From NCBI GenBank assembly GCA_023432565.1, contig JAEYUL010000184.1, positions 1 through 9,410 of the forward strand: 9,410 nucleotides of DNA, given 5' to 3'. Positions 5,097 through 9,410 of this stretch are shown here, piece after piece (position 1 is the stretch's first letter; every line of letters begins with the position of its first letter). The position numbers and the translations under genes are program-made. The notes under the pieces were generated by a model. It worked only from the letters and a program-made list of their open reading frames with translations. It did not search any database and was not told where the DNA came from. This stretch comes from Actinomycetes bacterium. GTDB lineage: Bacteria; Actinomycetota; Actinomycetes; Actinomycetales; Cellulomonadaceae.

Positions 5097-6101
5097 ATGA
5101 CGGACTCCACCGCGGCTCCGCCGCCAACCGCTTCGGCACCACCGCTTCCACCGGGGATCGTCGTGCGTGAGCTGCGGCGATCGTTCGGGTCGGTGCGCGC
5201 GCTCGACGGGGTGACCATGCAGGCACGCGCCGGCGCCGTCACCGCGCTCGTCGGGCCGAACGGCTCCGGCAAGACCACGCTGCTGCTGGTGCTCGCGGGG
5301 CTGCTGGTGCCCGACTCGGGCGAGGTCCGGGTCGCGGGGTTCGACCCGGTGACGCGCGGACCGGACGCGCGCGCCCGCACCGGATGGATGCCGGACGCGT
5401 TCGGCACGTGGGACTCGCTGACCGCGCGCGAGGTGCTGCAGACGTTCGCCGCCGCGTACCGGATCGATGCGGCGCACGCACGCAGCCGGGCCACCGAGCT
5501 CCTCGCGACCGTGCACCTGTCCGAGTACGCCGACCGTCCGGCCTCCGTGCTCTCGCGCGGCCAGAAGCAACGGCTGGGCCTGGCCCGCGCGCTCGTCCAC
5601 GACCCGCAGGTGCTGCTGCTCGACGAGCCCGCCTCGGGCCTGGACCCGCGCTCGCGCGTCGACCTGCGGATCCTGCTGCGGCGCCTGGCCGACGAGGGCC
5701 GCACGATCCTCGTCTCGAGCCACATCCTGTCCGAGCTCGAGGAGATGTCCGACGACGTCGTGTTCGTCTCGCGCGGGCGCACCGCGGGGGCGAGCGAGGT
5801 CGCCGGTGGGGCGCTCGGCGCGACCGACCGCTCCACGTGGCACCTGCGAGCGCTGTCGTACGCAGCGCTGACCGCCTGGCTCACATCCGTGGGGGCCACC
5901 TGGCAGCCGGACGACGAGCAGGACCCGCACACCCCGCCGCGTGAGCAGCCCGGCGGGGTGCTGCTGACGATCGACGGCGACGAGGGCGCCGCGCGCCTGG
6001 TGCGCGACGCGGTGACCGCGGGCGTCCCGCTGGTCTCGCTGGCCCCCGCGTCCGGTGCGCTGGAGCGCGCCTACCTGGCACTCGAGGAGGAGCGGCGATG
6101 A
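5097..6101 (+). CDS. ABC-2 type exporter ATP-binding protein
   Basis: The protein has 334 aa. A Pro/Ala/Ser-rich N-terminus (1-20) precedes a CcmA/ABC-2-type nucleotide-binding domain: Walker A GPNGSGKT (53-60), signature LSRGQKQR (152-159), Walker B VLLLDE with E177, D-loop GLD (181-183), and H209 in VSSHIL. The usual Q-loop glutamine position reads WMPD (D100), a variant seen in some ABC-2 ATPases. The signature has Arg instead of the first Gly of LSGGQ. Residues about 245-334 form an extra C-terminal domain, as in long ABC-2 ATPases. The frame is open upstream, but the start at 5097 is chosen because family similarity begins near residue 21 and a leaderless promoter fits. Its ATGA overlap with the next gene ties it to that permease. 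Cargo is unknown. Confidence 0.92.
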   Translation: MTDSTAAPPPTASAPPLPPGIVVRELRRSFGSVRALDGVTMQARAGAVTALVGPNGSGKTTLLLVLAGLLVPDSGEVRVAGFDPVTRGPDARARTGWMPDAFGTWDSLTAREVLQTFAAAYRIDAAHARSRATELLATVHLSEYADRPASVLSRGQKQRLGLARALVHDPQVLLLDEPASGLDPRSRVDLRILLRRLADEGRTILVSSHILSELEEMSDDVVFVSRGRTAGASEVAGGALGATDRSTWHLRALSYAALTAWLTSVGATWQPDDEQDPHTPPREQPGGVLLTIDGDEGAARLVRDAVTAGVPLVSLAPASGALERAYLALEEERR

Positions 6102-7213
6102 CGCAGACGATCGAGGTCCCCGCCCCCGAGGGTGCGAGCGCGCCGCCCGCGGCGAAGGTCCGGGGCCGGTGGGCGTTGAGCTGGCACGGCGTGCGCACGG
6201 TCGCCGCGCTCGAGCTGCGGCAGCGTGTGCGCTCGACGCGATGGGTCGTCGCGCTCGTCGTGTGGACCGTCGTGGTCGGGGCCATCACGCTCCTGCTGTT
6301 CGGCGCGACCACCCAGCTGTTCGACTACGACGACGTGGACGCCGGCCGCAGCCAGAGCGGCCCGCTGCTGTTCGCGGCGGTGACGTTCCTGGTGCTCGGC
6401 CTCGGGCTGCTCGTCACGCCGACGCTCAGCTCCACCTCCGTCAACGGCGACCGCAACGCCGGCACGCTCGCGACCCTGCAGGTCACGCTCCTGTCGCCCG
6501 CGGAGATCGCGCTCGGCAAGCTGCTCGCTGCCTGGGCGGCCGCGTGCGCGTTCCTCGTCCTGAGCGTGCCGTTCCTGGCGATGGCGACCGCCGCCGGGCC
6601 CACGCCGTGGTGGTCGCTCCTGCGCGTCGTGCTGATCATCGCGGTGCTGCTGGTCGCCGTGTGCGCGATCGGGCTGGGGATGTCGGCGCTCGTGTCGCGC
6701 ACCGCGGGCTCGACGGTGCTCACGTTCATCGTCGTCGCGGCCGTCACGTTCATCTCGCCGCTCCTGTTCGGGCTCACCTACAACGCGGTGACCTCGAAGG
6801 AGCAGGTGCGCGTCTACGGCATGCCCGCCGAGTGGCACACCGGCGAGCCCGAGTGCGTGTGGACCGAGGAGGAGCGCCCGGTCGCGCACACCGAGCTCAC
6901 GTGGTGGCTGCTCGCCGTGAACCCGTTCGTCGTCGTCGCCGACGGCGCCGCGACGAGCGACGCCGACCGCACGGGCACCGACCCCCTCGGTTCGCTGCGT
7001 GAGGTGGTGCGGCAGGTGCGCGTCGGTGCCGAAGGTCAGGTCGACGAGTGCTGGTCGGACACCTCGGAGTTCGAGGCGGCCCGCAGCGACGCCCCGGTGT
7101 GGCCGTGGGGTCTGGGCTTCAACGTGCTGCTGGGTGCGGCCGGGTACGTCGTGGCGGTCCGGCGGCTGTCGATCCCGCAGCGCACGCTCCCGCGCGGTAC
7201 ACGCGTCGCGTGA
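6098..7213 (+). CDS. ABC-2 type exporter permease
   Basis: The protein has 371 aa. A soluble N-terminus (about 1-47) contains an amphipathic stretch before the first helix. Hydrophobic segments lie at about 48-69, 88-107, 140-162, 173-198, 204-227, 266-283 and 337-355. The segment DRNAGTLATLQVTLLSPAEIALGKLLAAW (118-146) is the hallmark cytoplasmic region of ABC-2 permeases ('dr..gtl..ll..p.s....i.lgKlla'). An extracytoplasmic or loop region of about 230-265 and another of about 284-335 are acidic and contain C253 and C319. The ATG overlaps the ATPase stop by 4 nt, giving a two-gene exporter operon. No accessory or cargo gene follows before the convergent DUF5063 gene, so the substrate cannot be inferred. 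Confidence 0.9.
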   Translation: MTQTIEVPAPEGASAPPAAKVRGRWALSWHGVRTVAALELRQRVRSTRWVVALVVWTVVVGAITLLLFGATTQLFDYDDVDAGRSQSGPLLFAAVTFLVLGLGLLVTPTLSSTSVNGDRNAGTLATLQVTLLSPAEIALGKLLAAWAAACAFLVLSVPFLAMATAAGPTPWWSLLRVVLIIAVLLVAVCAIGLGMSALVSRTAGSTVLTFIVVAAVTFISPLLFGLTYNAVTSKEQVRVYGMPAEWHTGEPECVWTEEERPVAHTELTWWLLAVNPFVVVADGAATSDADRTGTDPLGSLREVVRQVRVGAEGQVDECWSDTSEFEAARSDAPVWPWGLGFNVLLGAAGYVVAVRRLSIPQRTLPRGTRVA

Positions 7214-7220
7214 GGTCCTG

Positions 7221-7266
7221 ACGCCCTGCGGTCGTCGGCCCCCTGGGGCTCACGGCTGCAGGGCGT
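7221..7266. terminator. Nested inverted repeat between convergent genes (bidirectional terminator candidate)
   Basis: Positions 7221-7235 pair with 7252-7266: a perfect 9-bp outer stem (ACGCCCTGC / GCAGGGCGT), then six more pairs including two G-U wobbles in the plus-strand RNA. The 16-nt loop itself holds GCCC/GGGC inverted repeats. It starts 7 nt after the ABC-2 permease stop and overlaps the last codons and stop of the DUF5063 gene. No U-tract is present on either strand. Confidence 0.5.
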
Positions 7267-7831
7267 CGTACTCCGCCTCGGTCGCGACGTCGTCGTCCAC
7301 GTCGAGCCGCAGGTGCGCGAGGATCACCTGGAGCGTGCGCAGCGTGCTGGACGCGCGCTCACCCCAGTCGGACAGGTACGAGAACTGCCACCACCACAGG
7401 GCCTCGAGCACACCGTCCTGCTCGTGGTGCCGCAGACCCTGGGCCAACGCGCCGGCGATCGCGACGAGGTCGCCCGAGACCGTCGCCGGCCCGACCTCCG
7501 CTCCGAGGAGCGGGTCGATGACCTCGGCGTACTCGTCGATGCCCTCGAACGCGTTCGCGAGACCCGCACGCAACGGGTCGACGTCCGGGTCCGGGCCGAC
7601 GTCCGGCTCGAAGCGCTCCGGGGGCACCACGTCCCTGATCGCGCCCAGGCGCGCACCCTCGGCGAGGAGGTCGGAGACCGCGAGCAGCAGCAGCGGCAAC
7701 GCCGCCTCCGGGTTCGCCCCGGCCGCGACCTCCGTGACGGTGGTCAGGTAGGCGCGGGACTGCCCCGCCATCGACTCGGCGAGCGCGCTCAGGTCGTCGT
7801 CGGGCGGGCGGACTGCCGGGTTGCGTGCCAT
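7250..7831 (-). CDS. DUF5063 domain-containing protein
   Basis: The protein has 193 aa from the ATG at 7831. Upstream in-frame starts (ATG 7861, GTG 7888) exist but add residues unlike the family. The C-terminal signature EALWWWQFSYLSDWGERASSTLRTLQVILAHLRLD (143-177) and the N-terminal LAESMAGQSRAYLTTVTEVAAG (17-38) identify DUF5063, a mostly helical cytoplasmic family encoded next to recR in many actinobacteria. There is no signal peptide or membrane helix. It lies on the same strand as recR, 152 nt downstream, so co-transcription is plausible but a weak hairpin intervenes. No molecular function is known to me; conserved linkage to recR hints at a DNA-metabolism role, but this is only context. 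Confidence 0.87.
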   Translation of the reverse strand: MARNPAVRPPDDDLSALAESMAGQSRAYLTTVTEVAAGANPEAALPLLLLAVSDLLAEGARLGAIRDVVPPERFEPDVGPDPDVDPLRAGLANAFEGIDEYAEVIDPLLGAEVGPATVSGDLVAIAGALAQGLRHHEQDGVLEALWWWQFSYLSDWGERASSTLRTLQVILAHLRLDVDDDVATEAEYDALQP

Positions 7832-7943
7832 GGCACCATCGTCCGCGACCTGTGACCTCATGTCACCCACGACCCGCCAGCGGACCACGAGAACACAGCT
7901 CGCGAGCCCGACGAGCCGGTACGGGCAGGACCGACCCTGCCTC

Positions 7944-7972
7944 CGCGTACGCCGCCCGCTGAGGCGGACGCG
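7944..7972 (-). terminator. Weak hairpin downstream of recR
   Basis: CGCGT (7944-7948) and CCGCC (7952-7956) pair with GGCGG (7963-7967) and ACGCG (7968-7972), giving two 5-bp stems with a 3-nt bulge and a 6-nt loop. It lies 11 nt beyond the recR stop. No U-tract follows, so it may only attenuate transcription between recR and DUF5063. Confidence 0.3.
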
Positions 7973-7983
7973 CGTGGTGCGGG

Positions 7984-8583
7984 TCAGGCGGACAGGCGGC
8001 GTCGGCCCTCGAACGCGCGGCCCAGCGTGACCTCGTCGGCGTACTCCAGGTCGCCGCCCACGGGCAGACCCGACGCGAGCCGACTGACCGTCAGGCCCAT
8101 CGGCAGCAGGAGCCGCGCGAGGTAGGTAGCCGTGGCCTCCCCCTCGACGTTCGGGTCGGTGGCGAGGATGACCTCGGTGACCGTCCCGTCGGCGAGGCGT
8201 CGCATGAGCTGGGTGATGCGCAGGTCGTCGGGTCCGACGCCCGCGATCGGGTTGATCGCGCCGCCGAGCACGTGGTACCTGCCGCGGAACTCGCGGGTGC
8301 GCTCGATCGCGACGACGTCCTTGGCCTCCTCGACCACGCAGATCGTGGAGGGCAACCGCCGCGGGTCACGGCAGATCCGGCACTCCTCTTCCTGCGCGAC
8401 GTTGCCGCACGTCTCGCAGAACCGCACGCGTGCCTTGACCTCGATCAGCGCGTCGGCCAGGCGCCGCACGTCAGCCGGGTCCGCCGACAGCAGGTGGAAG
8501 GCGATGCGCTGAGCGCTCTTGGGACCGACGCCGGGCAGCCGCCCGAGCTCGTCGATCAGGTCCTGGACCGCGCCCTCGTACAC
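7984..8583 (-). CDS. recR: Recombination mediator protein RecR
   Basis: The protein has 199 aa, the normal family length. A helix-hairpin-helix lies in LPGVGPKSAQRIAFHLL (16-32). A zinc finger follows with C56, C59, C68 and C71 (CETC...CRIC). The Toprim domain has VVEEAKDV (83-90) and the conserved ATDPNVEGEATA (141-152), and the C-terminal GGDLEYADEVTLGRAFEGRR is typical. RecR works with RecO (and RecF) to load RecA onto SSB-coated single-stranded DNA at gaps during recombinational repair. The GTG at 8583 gives the usual N-terminus (MYEGAVQDLIDELGRLPGVG); only a weak GAGAG-like ribosome site precedes it. It follows dnaX on the same strand with a 191-nt gap. The ebfC/ybaB gene commonly placed between the two is absent here. 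Confidence 0.97.
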   Translation of the reverse strand: MYEGAVQDLIDELGRLPGVGPKSAQRIAFHLLSADPADVRRLADALIEVKARVRFCETCGNVAQEEECRICRDPRRLPSTICVVEEAKDVVAIERTREFRGRYHVLGGAINPIAGVGPDDLRITQLMRRLADGTVTEVILATDPNVEGEATATYLARLLLPMGLTVSRLASGLPVGGDLEYADEVTLGRAFEGRRRLSA

Positions 8584-8656
8584 GCTCTCAGCCTACGTGC
8601 CCGCACCCTCACTCCCGGGCCGCGCGCGCCGGTCGCCCGTCACGCCCTGCGGGGTG

Positions 8657-8682
8657 TGGTGCCCGGCGCGCGCCGGGCACCA
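8657..8682. repeat. Perfect 26-bp palindrome in the dnaX-recR gap
   Basis: Positions 8657-8669 are the exact reverse complement of 8670-8682. As RNA this would fold into an 11-bp GC-rich stem (TGGTGCCCGGC with its complement) around a GCGC loop. It lies about 92 nt past the dnaX stop and 74 nt before recR on the minus strand. It may be a terminator without a U-tail, or a binding site for a dimeric protein. Confidence 0.7.
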
Positions 8683-8730
8683 GCCGACTCCTGTGCCCGG
8701 ACGGGTCCAACGGCGACCCGCGGCCAGGTG

Positions 8731-8770
8731 GTCGCGGGTGGCCGCGGGTGGTCGCGGGTGGTCCCGGGTA
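8731..8770. repeat. Four tandem decamers immediately after dnaX
   Basis: Four head-to-tail 10-bp units with consensus GTCGCGGGTG read GTCGCGGGTG, GCCGCGGGTG, GTCGCGGGTG and GTCCCGGGTA. They are preceded by a half unit, AGGTG, at 8726-8730. The array ends 4 nt from the dnaX stop codon. It is non-coding here, and its function is unknown. Confidence 0.75.
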
Positions 8771-8774
8771 GACG

Positions 8775-9410
8775 CTAGCGACCGTCGTCGACCTGCTCGT
8801 CGATCACCGTGCCGCCGAGGATCTGCGCGACGAGCGGCGCGCCGACGAGTCCCGACGAGGCCATGTCCGGGTCGTCGGGGGAGGCGTCGAGGTACGGGTC
8901 GGCGGGCGCTGCGGGAGCCGCAGACCGGGGTGCGGGTGCGTGGCGTCGCGGAGCGTTGGCGGCCAGCCGCTGAGCGCGCGCGACGGCCGACTCGGCCGCG
9001 GCGCTGCGCTCACGTGCCGGCGGCGTCGACGCTGCGGGGCGCTCGTCCGCCGGGCGAGCCGTGGGGCGGGCGGCGGGCCGACCGGTCGGCGGCAGGTCCC
9101 ACGAAGCCGCTGCGTCCTCGGGCGAGATCACGCCGGGGACCGGGTGGGGTCGCGGTGCCGGTTCCGGGGCCGCTGGGGGGTCTGCTGGGGGGTTCGGCGC
9201 TGCGGGAGCACGCGTCTCGGGTTCGGGAGGCGACGAGGCCCACGGGTCGTCGGGCTCCTCGGGCGGCTCCCAGTCGGAGAGCACGGGCGACGACACCTGC
9301 GCGGCGGGCGCGGCGGCGGCCACGGTCGGCGCCGAGGTGCTCGCGGCATGACCGGCGTCGGCAGGCGCGAGATCGGCCGACGCGACGCCGGCCGGCGCGA
9401 CGCCGGGCGG
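8775..9410 (-). CDS. dnaX: DNA polymerase III subunit gamma/tau, C-terminal part (partial, runs off the right edge)
   Basis: The reading frame is open from the right edge to the TAG at 8775-8777, giving 211 residues. Most is a Pro/Ala-rich, low-complexity acidic linker, as in the long tau tails of actinobacterial DnaX. It ends in DDPDMASSGLVGAPLVAQILGGTVIDEQVDDGR, close to the usual DnaX terminus (hydrophobic helix, then LGGxVIxE). The ATPase and clamp-loader domains lie outside the window. Tau organises the replisome by binding the polymerase core and helicase. The neighbouring recR, which commonly follows dnaX, strongly supports the call. The low-complexity section alone would not identify the protein; the final 30 residues plus synteny do. 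Confidence 0.8.
   Translation of the reverse strand, partial: PPGVAPAGVASADLAPADAGHAASTSAPTVAAAAPAAQVSSPVLSDWEPPEEPDDPWASSPPEPETRAPAAPNPPADPPAAPEPAPRPHPVPGVISPEDAAASWDLPPTGRPAARPTARPADERPAASTPPARERSAAAESAVARAQRLAANAPRRHAPAPRSAAPAAPADPYLDASPDDPDMASSGLVGAPLVAQILGGTVIDEQVDDGR

Noticed and set aside
3235..5100. 621-codon plus-strand open frame
   Set aside because: It is antisense to the lipoprotein and secreted-protein genes. The composition is Arg/Asp-rich, with no motif. Both minus-strand genes have signal peptides and ribosome sites.
9324..9410. GCGACGCCGG repeats at the right edge
   Set aside because: They encode the Ala/Pro/Gly-rich dnaX linker, so the repetition is explained by low-complexity protein sequence.
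1..9410. tRNA, rRNA, CRISPR arrays, insertion sequences, attachment sites
   Set aside because: I looked for cloverleaf-like arms, regularly spaced repeats, transposase or integrase motifs and flanking direct repeats, and found none that could be supported.

Overview
The window is very GC-rich and has the gene style of a high-GC actinobacterium: GTG starts, 4- and 8-nt stop/start overlaps, and alanine/proline-rich protein tails. The flanking housekeeping block suggests the Cellulomonas / Actinomycetales range, but this is inference and no species call is made. A dnaX C-terminus, recR and a DUF5063 gene lie on the right, all on the minus strand. The first 20 codons of aspartate kinase (lysC) lie on the left, also on the minus strand. 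As I recall, dnaX - (ebfC) - recR - DUF5063 - lysC is a common actinobacterial order. Here about 7 kb of accessory genes separates DUF5063 from lysC, and no ebfC/ybaB gene fits between dnaX and recR.

Layout from left to right. (1) 1-61: lysC 5' end, with a probable promoter at 131-156. (2) 205-1282, minus: a membrane-anchored thioredoxin-like protein followed by a DUF4395 membrane protein, a redox pair; a run of ten G lies just upstream of the DUF4395 ribosome binding site. (3) About 1286-1414, plus: a possible decayed Crp/Fnr-type helix-turn-helix C-terminus. (4) 1402-4821, minus: a four-gene cassette of small secreted protein, lipoprotein, ABC ATPase and MacB/FtsX-like permease. The last three genes overlap by 4 and 8 nt. 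A perfect 15-bp hairpin separates the secreted-protein gene from the other three. (5) 5097-7213, plus, divergent from the cassette: an ABC-2-type ATPase/permease pair joined by an ATGA overlap, apparently from a leaderless promoter. (6) 7221-7266: a nested inverted repeat between convergent genes. (7) 7250-9410, minus: DUF5063, recR and partial dnaX, with a 26-bp palindrome and a decamer tandem repeat in the dnaX-recR gap.

The best candidate for an undescribed system is the 1402-4821 cassette. A small exported protein with two cysteines is encoded first in an operon that also supplies a surface lipoprotein and a complete MacB-like ABC transporter. The layout, with the small product first, then a hairpin, then transporter-type genes, resembles bacteriocin or secreted-peptide export/immunity operons. 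I recognise no known family in either the secreted protein or the lipoprotein. There are no RNA genes, CRISPR arrays or transposase genes in the window, and no gap between genes exceeds 300 bases; the largest, 4822-5096, is the divergent promoter region.
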